Positions 7,584-15,828 of a DNA stretch of 64,000 bases are shown here, piece by piece; position 1 is the stretch's first letter; the number at the start of each line of letters is the position of its first letter. Made by a program: the position numbers and the translations under genes. Location: positions 71,017 to 135,016 of the forward strand of contig DINQ01000020.1 of the NCBI GenBank assembly GCA_002426795.1, written 5' to 3'. Source of the DNA: Bacteroidales bacterium UBA5536. GTDB taxonomy: Bacteria > Bacteroidota > Bacteroidia > Bacteroidales > F082. The notes under the pieces were generated by a model, which saw nothing but the letters and a program-made list of their open reading frames with translations, did no database searches and was not told where the DNA came from.

Positions 7584-8627
7584 TTAATCGGGCTTTTCTG
7601 TTTTTTGTTTACCTTTAACATTCAACCGCATCCCAATCCATGCTCTAAACTGTTGCATGCCAAGACTTAAGCCGGTGTTTTTGAAAGGGATGTTGGCATT
7701 GTTAAATCCTGTAACGCCACCCATGCCCATAAACCATTTGTTGCCGTTGTAACCGGCTGCAAAGCGCGTGGTCCAAAGCAAATAGGCGTTGTTGCGGGTA
7801 AAGTGACTTTGATCTGACTGATAATTGTAATATTGTATAAATGCTCCTGGCAAAAATCCAAGGTTGAGATAGGCTTTTTTAAACAGGATAAAGGTGTATG
7901 AATAACCAGCGAAAACACCCGCCGAGGCAAACCTTCCGCGTGCCACACGGTCTTGCTCAAACACGGCAAAATTTTGCTCATATGCATGGGGCATCAAACT
8001 GCTGTCGGCATTCAGGCTGAAAAGCTGAAAAGCCGGCGCAACAACCAGTGAGCCGGAGCTTTTTTTCTGCGATTCATTTTGGATGTACGCAGCCCTGAAA
8101 GAATGTCGTTTGTAGTTGGGCACAAAGTAAATGATGGCACTCACCGTATTGATGTTCAGATCGGCTCTTTGCAAATAGGGATCATCGCGCCCAAAGTTTT
8201 CCAGGATCTCGGATGAATTACTCAGGTAAAAGCCTTTATAACTGGCAAACGCAAGTTCCCCGTTGATCCATGAGCCGTAAGCATTCAGCCGCAAATCTAT
8301 TTCGTTGCTATTGCCGTATTTATCTGCATCGACCTGTGGCGTAGGCATGCGGAGGGCAAGGCCAAAGCCAAACCATTTGTAAAAGGCAGCAATGCCGATT
8401 CCGGGTTCTGTGTGTGGGTTGAATTTGAGGTTGGGGCCTTCGGCCAAAGGGTTTAAGTCGAGGCTGATGCGCTCTGTCACTGAATACAACCGCAAGGTAA
8501 GTTGTTGTTTGTAATCGATGATATTTGAATCCTTGTCAGTCTGCTGGGCTAAAAGAGAAGTGTACTGACAACTCAGTGAAATCAGCAACAGAACAAATGC
8601 GACAAAACTTTTTGGACAGAATCTCAT
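7584..8627 (-). CDS. Outer-membrane beta-barrel protein, possibly DUF4421
   Basis: 347 residues with a signal peptide (about 1-27, ending SLLAQ). The mature part alternates hydrophobic and polar residues in short strands with many aromatic ends, as in small Bacteroidota barrels. LTLRLYSVTERISLDL near the N terminus and GIGIAAFYKWFGFGLALRMP resemble the DUF4421 family, but I assign that from memory of the pattern only. The last residues before a basic tail (MRLNVKGKQ) could be the final strand. Function unknown. It is followed 70 bp later by the PTPS gene on the same strand and preceded by a small membrane protein. ATG at 8627 was preferred; 8639 adds four residues. Confidence 0.6.
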   Translation of the reverse strand: MRFCPKSFVAFVLLLISLSCQYTSLLAQQTDKDSNIIDYKQQLTLRLYSVTERISLDLNPLAEGPNLKFNPHTEPGIGIAAFYKWFGFGLALRMPTPQVDADKYGNSNEIDLRLNAYGSWINGELAFASYKGFYLSNSSEILENFGRDDPYLQRADLNINTVSAIIYFVPNYKRHSFRAAYIQNESQKKSSGSLVVAPAFQLFSLNADSSLMPHAYEQNFAVFEQDRVARGRFASAGVFAGYSYTFILFKKAYLNLGFLPGAFIQYYNYQSDQSHFTRNNAYLLWTTRFAAGYNGNKWFMGMGGVTGFNNANIPFKNTGLSLGMQQFRAWIGMRLNVKGKQKTEKPD

Positions 8628-8658
8628 GAAAGCCTCCATGAATACAAAGATGTGCCTG

Positions 8659-9024
8659 CTATTTGGCCGATTTGGAAACCGACATCACCTCAAGGGCAGT
8701 AAAAACCACATAGTAGATAAAAAAGGTGAGCACAAAAGGCACCACATCGTCCCGGTAAAACAACAGGTAAACCACAATGATGGCCAGATAAACGACCAGC
8801 TTCAGAAAAGTGGCAAGCATGAAAAAATTAGCAAATTTGCTGAGTTTTTTAGCCTGAGCTTTGGCGTACAGGGTATATAGAATCAGGTTGGAAGCCACAA
8901 AAAACAGCAACAAATAAGGCCAGGCCGGGGTTGTCCAGGTATCGGGCAGGCGGCTGAATACCAGGAGGCTCAATACAGCCATGACGGCTGCTACAACAAG
9001 AAGTCGGATAATAAAATTTTTCAT
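8659..9024 (-). CDS. Small four-helix membrane protein next to AtpZ
   Basis: 121 residues with four hydrophobic segments (about 3-22, 33-52, 68-90 and 97-115) joined by short loops; the second loop is lysine-rich (AKAQAKKLSKF). It starts at or just before the end of the AtpZ-like gene (ATG 9024; an alternative ATG at 9036 overlaps it), which implies translational coupling. In other Bacteroidota a membrane protein of this size follows AtpZ/AtpI and precedes the ATP synthase operon; here the synthase genes do not follow. No enzyme motif is visible. A role in ATP synthase or membrane assembly is inferred from the neighbour alone. Confidence 0.65.
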   Translation of the reverse strand: MKNFIIRLLVVAAVMAVLSLLVFSRLPDTWTTPAWPYLLLFFVASNLILYTLYAKAQAKKLSKFANFFMLATFLKLVVYLAIIVVYLLFYRDDVVPFVLTFFIYYVVFTALEVMSVSKSAK

Positions 9025-9040
9025 GGCTACTTGCATGTGT

Positions 9041-9265
9041 TCAATCTTTTTTGATGAAGTCTTTGACGGCGAAATAGATGGCCAAAAAAACGGATAATAT
9101 TGATAAAACAACAGTGAAAACGGGAAACTTCCATGCAATGACACGGTCTATTTCGCGCCCGCCAAACACGCCCGCCAGTATGATAAAAAGCATTTGGAAC
9201 GCAAGTGACGAATAGCGGGCGTAGGCCCTCATGCCGTCATTGTCGGGTTTATTTTTTGGACTCAT
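9041..9265 (-). CDS. AtpZ/AtpI family protein
   Basis: 74 residues with two transmembrane helices: LAFQMLFIILAGVFGGREID and VVLSILSVFLAIYFAVK, separated by a short periplasmic loop. The first helix ends in the family's glycine-rich G-V-F-G-G-R-E-I-D signature. AtpZ/AtpI proteins sit beside ATP synthase genes and assist c-ring assembly or ion (Mg/Ca) entry. The start overlaps the bactofilin stop by 17 bp and the end nearly meets the next membrane protein gene, so the three are one transcript. No atp genes are in this window. Confidence 0.8.
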   Translation of the reverse strand: MSPKNKPDNDGMRAYARYSSLAFQMLFIILAGVFGGREIDRVIAWKFPVFTVVLSILSVFLAIYFAVKDFIKKD

Positions 9266-9620
9266 TGTTTGATGGTTCGGGCAGCTTCATATCGCATTTT
9301 CCAGCGAAAACAGCGCCCACTTCAATGGATAGACGTGCAGTCTGTAGCTCACCGCTAAAAACTGCTGAAGCTTTGAGTGAAGTGAGTTCTTCGCAGTTGA
9401 GTTTGGCATTTACACGTCCCGAGATATCAGCTTGCTGGCAGGTCATTTCGCCTTCGATAACGCCGCTTTGGCCTACGACAATCTTGCCGTTCGAACGAAT
9501 CGAACCAGTCAGAACACCGTCGATACGGATATCGCCACTCGACTCAATGTCGCCTTTGATGATTGTGCCATTGCCTATCAGGTTTCGTGCAACTGATTCA
9601 ACTACTGTTTTATTCTTCAT
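9249..9620 (-). CDS. Bactofilin (polymer-forming cytoskeletal protein)
   Basis: 123 residues dominated by a right-handed beta-helix core: repeats such as GTIIKGDIESSGDIRIDG, GSIRSNGKIVVGQSG and VIEGEMTCQQADISG each give one turn. The short polar N terminus (MKNKTVVESVARNLIG) and charged tail (KLPEPSNNESKK) are usual for the family. Bactofilins self-assemble into non-polar filaments at the membrane and scaffold cell-wall or motility factors. It lies directly downstream of sprE/porW (66 bp) and overlaps atpZ, an order I know from other Bacteroidota. ATG at 9620 chosen; 9626 adds two residues. Confidence 0.9.
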   Translation of the reverse strand: MKNKTVVESVARNLIGNGTIIKGDIESSGDIRIDGVLTGSIRSNGKIVVGQSGVIEGEMTCQQADISGRVNAKLNCEELTSLKASAVFSGELQTARLSIEVGAVFAGKCDMKLPEPSNNESKK

Positions 9621-9686
9621 GATCATTCAACGCTTTGTGTTTTACACTGTCCGCAAATTTAACGGATATCTGATTGAAAAAGCAAA

Positions 9687-12353
9687 TTACTGCTTCGGAT
9701 TGTTCTTTTGCCAGAACTTGTCGTACAGATCGATGTCTTTGTCCTTGTAAAAGACCGGGTAATTGGCAATGGAAATAGGATACAACTGATAGTCGTTGCG
9801 GCTGATACCCCCAAAAACATATTCCGAGCCCTGCAAAAAGCTGTAATAATCCCTGGCGGCATCCAGGTTATCAAAGTTTCCGACAGTAATCAAGGTGCGT
9901 TCGTTATCGAGGATCAAACTCTTGATCATGAGGCTTGTGCCACTGAAATCACGCTGGTTGAAGTCGGAAAGCCTGACTTTGAGCGGATCGATACGAACTT
10001 TTTCGGTTTTGCATACAATCATTACCATGTGAGGCGCAGCCGGATTCATGGTGTAAGGCGAAGGTTTTTCAGCAACAGCGGTTGAATCGGCATTCGGATC
10101 GGGTGGCACATCCATTTGCAGGTCGTAAGTCTTGTTGATGTCGCGCAAAATACTACTTGCCAATGGTGTAACGCCGCTCTTGGGCCAGGTCTTGATCAGG
10201 TAGTCGAGGTTCACAGCCATCGAATCAATCACTTCGAGCCGCCCTGCAGCCACAGCCCGCAGAAATTCAAAACGTGGCATGAGCGCTGTGTCGCTGGCGT
10301 AGAGGCTTCGTGCACGGTCGGCATTGAGTTTTACGCGGAAAAACTGCCCCGCCTGATAGGCCTCATAGGTGCGTTCGTAAAAAGCCGCTGATTCGCTTTG
10401 CTGTGCCGCTTTCTTGATGAAATAGTCAGGGTCGAGCAGCACCTGGGCATAGTCTGAATCAGGATAGGTGGTGATGATCAGATTTTTATAAAACTCCGCC
10501 TTTTCGCTTTCTCCTGATGCCAAAAACAACTTATACAGTGCGTACCAGGATTGTAGGCGGTATTCATTTTCCGGATAGCGATCGTTCAGACTAAGATAGG
10601 ATTCGATCGATTTTGGATTGTCAGAAAGCCGCTCCATATAAATATAACCAAGGTTGTTGAGTGCTTCTTCAATATCCTTGTTGGCAGCCTGCTGCTTTTC
10701 TTCAGTCAGTGGTAGATCCTGCAGATAATAAGCTCTTTGTTTTGGGTCCATTTCCACGGCCAGCGTATCAGCTGCCTCACCTTCATTGGTGGCGGTCAGG
10801 TTGAGGGGTTCATCAGCCTGTTTCAGACTTTGTTTATCACTGATGCGCCAGTTGTCTTCGAGTCGGCGACGTCCCCATTTCCTTAGGAACTCTGTATAAC
10901 CAAAACTGAGTGTGTTTGGGTTGTAGAAATACCATTCCGATGAGGTTTCCATGGTGTTGCCCTGTTGTTTCTGGCCGGGCATCATGGCCATTTGTTCCTG
11001 CAGACGTTCTTCTTCCTTTTTACGCTGCTCTTCGGCAACATAATCGCTAATGATGCGGTCGATGATCTGGTTTCGGCTCACCGAATCCATGGTGGCAAGC
11101 CTGAGCAGGCTGTCTTGTGTTTGTACGATCACCAGATTTTTTACGAGGTCTTTCAGTACGCCCGCCCGGTTGGTGATGCTGTCGTAGCCTGGATAGTCGT
11201 TTGGCAGGGCACTCACTGCGGTATCGTAGTAGGCTTCAGCAGGAACGTACTGGTTTTTCGAGAACAAAATGCCGGCCAGCTTGAGGGCTGAGGTAGCTTG
11301 CTGTGTTTTATTGTTGGTGCTGAATGCGACAGATTTCTGCAGATAATCAATTGCCAGTGGCTCGTCCTTGTCTTTGAGGGCAACTTCTGCAAGCGCGAAA
11401 TAGATTTTGTCTTTATAGTCGGCATTCTTCTCGTCTTTGAGCATCTTCATCAGGACTTTCACTATCTGCTTACTGTCGCCCTGACTGGAATCGTAGGCCT
11501 TGGCAAGGTTGAGCCTGGCCTCGAAAGCCATTTCGTAAGGCGGGTTGCGCTTGATTACGTTGTTGAACTGTGCCAGAGCCTTGTTCAGTTCGCCATCACG
11601 CTGATAGATTTGGCCCATAATAAACATTGCTCTGGTTTTTAGCAGGCGGTCGTTTGATGCCAGAATTCCCCTTCTCAGGTATGGCAGCGCCTGGTCGTAC
11701 TTTCCGCTGGCAATATTGAAATCGGCCAGCACCATATCGAGGTTTTGACTCACTTCGCGGGGCATTTCTTTTTCGCGCGATCTGGCTTCAAGTGCGCTGA
11801 GCAAAGGGCCGGCTTTCTCGAACTGTTCGAGTTGAATATAGGTGCGTGCAAGCCACAAATTGGCTGTTTGGGCAATATCGTTGGCACTGTATTGGCTGGC
11901 TACAAAGTCGAAAGTGCGTTTGGCGCTGATATAATCCTGTTTCAGGAAGTGAGCCTTCCCCATCATCAGGTAGCTGTCGTCGATCCAACGAACATACTCC
12001 TTGTTGCCAAACTTCATCGAATGGCGTTGCACACCAATCGAACCCTTCTGAATGGCGCGGTCCATAGCCTGGTAGATCTGTTGTGCGTTGCTTTTTTTTC
12101 CATAATTGAACACCCTCAGCACTTTGCTGTAGTCGTCAACCACATTCTTGCGAAGGTCGGCAGTGCCTTGCTTCAGGCTTTCGTTGCCATTCCAATACAC
12201 ATTGTATTTGCTGGTAATGTTATGGTAGGTGCGTCTGGTCCAGGTATTTTTCTTGGTAGAGCAAGCTGTAGTCAACAACAGAAACGCCAATACAGGCATC
12301 AACAATAAAATCCACTTCGATTTAGAAAACACGTGCAACAGTTTAATTACCAT
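9687..12353 (-). CDS. sprE: SprE/PorW-type TPR lipoprotein of the type IX secretion system
   Basis: 888 residues. A signal peptide with lipobox LLTTAC puts the lipid-anchored Cys at residue 31, and the sequence just after it, CSTKKNTWTRRTYHNITSKY, matches the start of SprE/PorW proteins. The rest is rich in TPR helices (pairs such as KAHFLKQDYISAKRTF and SGKYDQALPYLRRGIL) up to about residue 400, a charged middle, then more TPR-like repeats (ALNNLGYIYMERLSDN) and a C-terminal segment around 760-860 that resembles a small alpha/beta domain. SprE/PorW is an outer-membrane lipoprotein needed for T9SS secretion and gliding. Its own promoter is predicted at 12429-12458, divergent from the M23 peptidase gene. 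ATG at 12353 places the lipobox correctly. Confidence 0.88.
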   Translation of the reverse strand: MVIKLLHVFSKSKWILLLMPVLAFLLLTTACSTKKNTWTRRTYHNITSKYNVYWNGNESLKQGTADLRKNVVDDYSKVLRVFNYGKKSNAQQIYQAMDRAIQKGSIGVQRHSMKFGNKEYVRWIDDSYLMMGKAHFLKQDYISAKRTFDFVASQYSANDIAQTANLWLARTYIQLEQFEKAGPLLSALEARSREKEMPREVSQNLDMVLADFNIASGKYDQALPYLRRGILASNDRLLKTRAMFIMGQIYQRDGELNKALAQFNNVIKRNPPYEMAFEARLNLAKAYDSSQGDSKQIVKVLMKMLKDEKNADYKDKIYFALAEVALKDKDEPLAIDYLQKSVAFSTNNKTQQATSALKLAGILFSKNQYVPAEAYYDTAVSALPNDYPGYDSITNRAGVLKDLVKNLVIVQTQDSLLRLATMDSVSRNQIIDRIISDYVAEEQRKKEEERLQEQMAMMPGQKQQGNTMETSSEWYFYNPNTLSFGYTEFLRKWGRRRLEDNWRISDKQSLKQADEPLNLTATNEGEAADTLAVEMDPKQRAYYLQDLPLTEEKQQAANKDIEEALNNLGYIYMERLSDNPKSIESYLSLNDRYPENEYRLQSWYALYKLFLASGESEKAEFYKNLIITTYPDSDYAQVLLDPDYFIKKAAQQSESAAFYERTYEAYQAGQFFRVKLNADRARSLYASDTALMPRFEFLRAVAAGRLEVIDSMAVNLDYLIKTWPKSGVTPLASSILRDINKTYDLQMDVPPDPNADSTAVAEKPSPYTMNPAAPHMVMIVCKTEKVRIDPLKVRLSDFNQRDFSGTSLMIKSLILDNERTLITVGNFDNLDAARDYYSFLQGSEYVFGGISRNDYQLYPISIANYPVFYKDKDIDLYDKFWQKNNPKQ

Positions 12354-12428
12354 AACTCTTTTTTGGCCCAAATATTTTACGACAGTCAATTCCCTTCTGT
12401 TAATCAAAATACAAGGCTACCTGTCCTG

Positions 12429-12458
12429 CAAAAGTAAATAATTCGACTGTTATGTAAA
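12429..12458 (-). promoter_or_regulatory. Predicted promoter for sprE
   Basis: On the minus strand TTTA (12458-12455), an 18-bp spacer and TACTTTTG (12436-12429) fit TTTG-N-TAnnTTTG with one mismatch in the -33 element. The sprE start is about 75 nt downstream. Confidence 0.5.
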
Positions 12459-12465
12459 CATGGGC

Positions 12466-12494
12466 TTTGACTACAATGTATTTTTATACTTTTG
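12466..12494 (+). promoter_or_regulatory. Predicted promoter for the M23 peptidase gene
   Basis: TTTG at 12466-12469, 17-bp spacer, TACTTTTG at 12487-12494: a perfect consensus. The ATG follows 20 nt later. Confidence 0.7.
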
Positions 12495-12514
12495 CGAGGC
12501 AAGAATAAGCATTG

Positions 12515-13411
12515 ATGGCAAGTCCAAAAAAAGAAAAATGGTATCGGAAGTTGCGGTATAAATACCGTTTTGTCATTTTGCACGATGATACTTTCGAAGA
12601 GCGCTTTACTTTTCGGCTGAGCCGCATGAATGTTTTTGTGTCGCTGGTGAGTCTGAGTGTGGTGCTCATTACGGTTACGGGTTATATCATTGCTTTTACA
12701 TCCTTGCGGGAATATATTCCGGGCTATACCGACGTGAACCTCAACAAAAGAGTTTATGAAATGGAGCGTCGTGCCGATTCGCTCGAAAATGTGTTCAGGC
12801 AGAAGGAGCTTTACATGGAAAACTTCAGGCGCATAGTTGACGGATATGATTTCAGCAACGACAGCCTCGAAGCCATTTCAAATACCAACCAATCTGCCCG
12901 ACAGCCCACCTATGACAGTATTACCTTAACAAAAAGCCCCGAGGACAGCCTTCTTCGTCTGGAATTTGAGGCCGCAGAAAAATACAACCTATACTCCGAA
13001 TCGGGCCTCACACCCGAAAGCCGCAAGCGCGCAATGGCCGTGGCTAATTTCTTTGTTCCGGTTAAAGGCACCATCACCAACCACTTTAATCCCTCCGAAA
13101 AACATTATGGTGTGGATGTGGTAGCCCAGTATAACGAAGCCATTAAATCGACACTGGATGGTACGGTAGTGTATGCCGACTGGACCCTCAATACTGGCTA
13201 TGTGATTGGTGTACAGCATGCTGGAAATTTCTTTTCGGTGTATAAACACAACTCTGTGCTGCTCAAAAAAGAAGGCGATCTGGTCAAAGCTGGCGAGCCC
13301 ATTGCCATTATTGGCGAAACCGGTGAGCTGGCTACCGGACCGCATTTACATTTTGAATTGTGGTTCAATGGCATGCCAATCAATCCGGAAGAGTACCTTT
13401 CGTTTAATTGA
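12515..13411 (+). CDS. Membrane-anchored M23 family metallopeptidase
   Basis: 298 residues. A basic cytoplasmic N terminus (MASPKKEKWYRKLRYKYRF), one transmembrane helix at about 38-62, a coiled-coil stretch (about 75-105) and a C-terminal LytM/M23 domain (about 170-295). The zinc site is complete: H-x3-D in HYGVDV and HLH in GPHLHFELW, so the enzyme should be an active peptidoglycan endopeptidase rather than a degenerate regulator. It resembles the DipM/MepM type that cuts peptide cross-links during growth or division. It is divergent from sprE. ATG 12515 is preferred over a TTG 3 bp upstream. Confidence 0.9.
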   Translation: MASPKKEKWYRKLRYKYRFVILHDDTFEERFTFRLSRMNVFVSLVSLSVVLITVTGYIIAFTSLREYIPGYTDVNLNKRVYEMERRADSLENVFRQKELYMENFRRIVDGYDFSNDSLEAISNTNQSARQPTYDSITLTKSPEDSLLRLEFEAAEKYNLYSESGLTPESRKRAMAVANFFVPVKGTITNHFNPSEKHYGVDVVAQYNEAIKSTLDGTVVYADWTLNTGYVIGVQHAGNFFSVYKHNSVLLKKEGDLVKAGEPIAIIGETGELATGPHLHFELWFNGMPINPEEYLSFN

Positions 13412-13599
13412 TTTCGGCATAGCTTTCAGCCAGCCTATGGACTGGCTTTAACGTAATTTGGCAATTTTGAGCCCCAAGCCATCTTTTTTTTTCGTAATCT
13501 TGCACCCGCAAAACCATTGAACAAGCCCGGGGTTTTGGTGTTTTAAACTTGTTTTTCAATAGGTTTGATTGTTGATTATTACAAACGATTTCGTTGCTG

Positions 13600-14928
13600 A
13601 TGGAAATTCTTATCAAAGTTATTCAGCTGCTGCTGAGCCTCTCTATTCTGGTAATTGTGCATGAATTCGGCCATTTTGCTGCCGCTAAGATATTCAAGAC
13701 ACGAGTAGAAAAGTTCTACCTTTTCTTCAATCCCTGGTTTTCAATTTTCAAATTCAATTACAAAGGAACCGAATATGGTATGGGTTGGTTGCCTTTGGGT
13801 GGATATGTGAAAATAGCCGGGATGATTGACGAATCTATGGACAAGGAAGCCATGAAATTGCCTGCACAGCCCTACGAGTTTCGCTCGAAGCCAGCATGGC
13901 AAAGGCTGATTATCATGCTGGGTGGTGTAACAATGAATGTTGTCCTGGCATTTGTCATCTATATTGGTATGTTGTCGGTTTATGGCGAACAATACCTGCC
14001 CACCTCCGAGGCCAATAAATATGGTATTGCCACCGATAGCCTGGCTCGCTCGTTTGGATTGGTGAATGGAGACAAAGTACTGTCGGTTGATGGAAAATAT
14101 ATCGAAGATTTCAATAAAATTCCTTTGACGCTAATTCTCGACAATGCACACAGCATTCAGGTAGAACGCGATGGAAAACTTGTTGATGTTGAACTTCCAG
14201 AGGGTGCGATCGGGCAGCTGGTCAAACACCAGTCGCCGCTCTTTTTGTCGGTTCGGATTCCATTCATAGCAGGGGCTTTTCCGGAAAATTCAGTTGCACG
14301 CGATGCCGGAATGCAGGCCGGAGATACCATTTTGGGTATCAATGGTGAAATGATGAAATATTTTCAGGATTTCAGAGAGGGCATTCAGCAGTATAAAAAC
14401 CAGGATGTGACCATTGATGTGAAACGTGGAAACGATACATTGTCACTGGCTATGCATGTGCCCGAAGAGGGTTTGATTGGTGTTTATCCACATAACCAGA
14501 TGACCGACTTTTTTACTTTCAGCGAAAAGTCTTACTCCATTGCGCAGGCCATTCCTGCCGGAATGACGAAGACCGTCGATGGCATTGGTGGGTACCTGAA
14601 GCAACTGAAATTGCTCTTTTCGCCTGAGGTAAAAGCCTACGAAAGCGTTGGCGGTTTTATTGCAATTGGCAATATTTTTCCATCGGTTTTCCACTGGGAA
14701 AGTTTCTGGCGTTTGACAGCATTTCTCTCGATCATGTTGGCAGTACTCAACTTGTTGCCTATTCCTGCGCTCGATGGAGGGCATGTGATGTTTCTGATGT
14801 ACGAGATCATTGCCCGCCGCAAACCCAGCGATAAGTTTATGGAAGTGGCGCAGATTGTGGGGATGGTAATTTTGTTCAGCTTGCTCATCTTCGCCAACGG
14901 CAACGACATCATCAAGCTGTTTCGCTAA
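13600..14928 (+). CDS. rseP: Site-2 intramembrane metalloprotease RseP
   Basis: 442 residues. The first helix carries the zinc motif IVHEFGHFAAAK (HExxH), and the last membrane region holds the third ligand in PIPALDGGH (LDGG). Between them lie a PDZ domain (about 215-300; SVARDAGMQAGDTILGING) and a G-I/LGGYVK membrane re-entrant loop (WLPLGGYVKIAGM). In other bacteria RseP cleaves anti-sigma factors and leftover signal peptides in the inner membrane. In many Bacteroidota it follows dxr, but here it follows an M23 gene and a 188-bp gap. That leader contains CAAAACC (13509-13515) paired with GGTTTTG (13531-13537). Converges with the YitT pair, 6 bp between stops. Confidence 0.93.
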   Translation: MEILIKVIQLLLSLSILVIVHEFGHFAAAKIFKTRVEKFYLFFNPWFSIFKFNYKGTEYGMGWLPLGGYVKIAGMIDESMDKEAMKLPAQPYEFRSKPAWQRLIIMLGGVTMNVVLAFVIYIGMLSVYGEQYLPTSEANKYGIATDSLARSFGLVNGDKVLSVDGKYIEDFNKIPLTLILDNAHSIQVERDGKLVDVELPEGAIGQLVKHQSPLFLSVRIPFIAGAFPENSVARDAGMQAGDTILGINGEMMKYFQDFREGIQQYKNQDVTIDVKRGNDTLSLAMHVPEEGLIGVYPHNQMTDFFTFSEKSYSIAQAIPAGMTKTVDGIGGYLKQLKLLFSPEVKAYESVGGFIAIGNIFPSVFHWESFWRLTAFLSIMLAVLNLLPIPALDGGHVMFLMYEIIARRKPSDKFMEVAQIVGMVILFSLLIFANGNDIIKLFR

Positions 14929-14934
14929 ACTTTC

Positions 14935-15828
14935 TTAGTCCTCCAGCTTTTGCGAGAGCGATTTAAACCCCTGACCCAAAATTTCCGAGGCGTCGAGAAC
15001 GGTCATAAAGGCATGTGGATCAATCTGCTGAATGTATTCCTGAAGCATAGCCAGTTCGCGCCTGTTGAGGACCACATAAATCAAGGTTTTCGCTGTGCCA
15101 TTGTACATGCCTTCACCTTTGAGTAAAGTGCCGCCGCGGTGCAAATCACCAATAACCTTGTCTTTAATCAGTGTATATTGGTCTGAAACAATCAGTGCAA
15201 CCTTGTCGTAGTTGATCCCCTGCAAAACAGTATCAATGGTGCGTCCCATCGCAAAGATGGCGATGAGTGAGTACATGGGCAATTTCCAGTCGGCAAACAC
15301 CACTGTGCCAATCAGAACAATGCTTGCATCTACCATCATCATCAGCTGCCCCAAAGGCTTTCCGGTCCACTTTCCGAGCATCATGGCCATCACATCGGTG
15401 CCGCCGCAGGTGGCTTTGGCCTTGAATAACATCCCAACACCAAATCCGATAACGAGTCCACCAAACAAAGCCGAAATCAACGGATCATCCGGAACTAGCG
15501 CCTGCCCACCAAAAAGGTAGGTGAGCCCGTCCATAAAGAAGGAGGTGAAAACAAACCCTGTAATAGTTTTGGCACCAAAACGCGGTCCGAGTACCTTGAT
15601 ACCTGCAATGGTGAGCGGAATATTAAACAGGAGCGACATAAGGCCTACCGGGGTTCCAAACTGGTAATGTAGCACGATCGAAATCCCGTAAATGCCGCCG
15701 GGTACGATTCGGTGAGGCGTGATGAAAAACACATAACCGGAAGCAATAATGAATGCTCCGGCAATGATGAGTGCATAAGCCCTGAACCATCGGGCAGAAA
15801 AAAGCCGGTCAGGGATCAGAAATGCCAT
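14935..15828 (-). CDS. YitT family membrane protein, downstream copy
   Basis: 297 residues: five to six membrane helices (DUF161 part, about 1-190) followed by a soluble DUF2179 domain (about 205-290). Family motifs include TPHRIVPGGIYGISIVLHY, KATCGGTDVMAMM and the C-terminal MYNGTAKTLIYVVLNRREL. YitT proteins are abundant but poorly characterised; a transport or membrane-sensing role has been suggested and the DUF2179 domain resembles PII-like folds. It shares most of its length with the gene just upstream, so the pair is a tandem duplication. The start codon overlaps the upstream stop (TAATG), so translation is coupled. Confidence 0.88.
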   Translation of the reverse strand: MAFLIPDRLFSARWFRAYALIIAGAFIIASGYVFFITPHRIVPGGIYGISIVLHYQFGTPVGLMSLLFNIPLTIAGIKVLGPRFGAKTITGFVFTSFFMDGLTYLFGGQALVPDDPLISALFGGLVIGFGVGMLFKAKATCGGTDVMAMMLGKWTGKPLGQLMMMVDASIVLIGTVVFADWKLPMYSLIAIFAMGRTIDTVLQGINYDKVALIVSDQYTLIKDKVIGDLHRGGTLLKGEGMYNGTAKTLIYVVLNRRELAMLQEYIQQIDPHAFMTVLDASEILGQGFKSLSQKLED

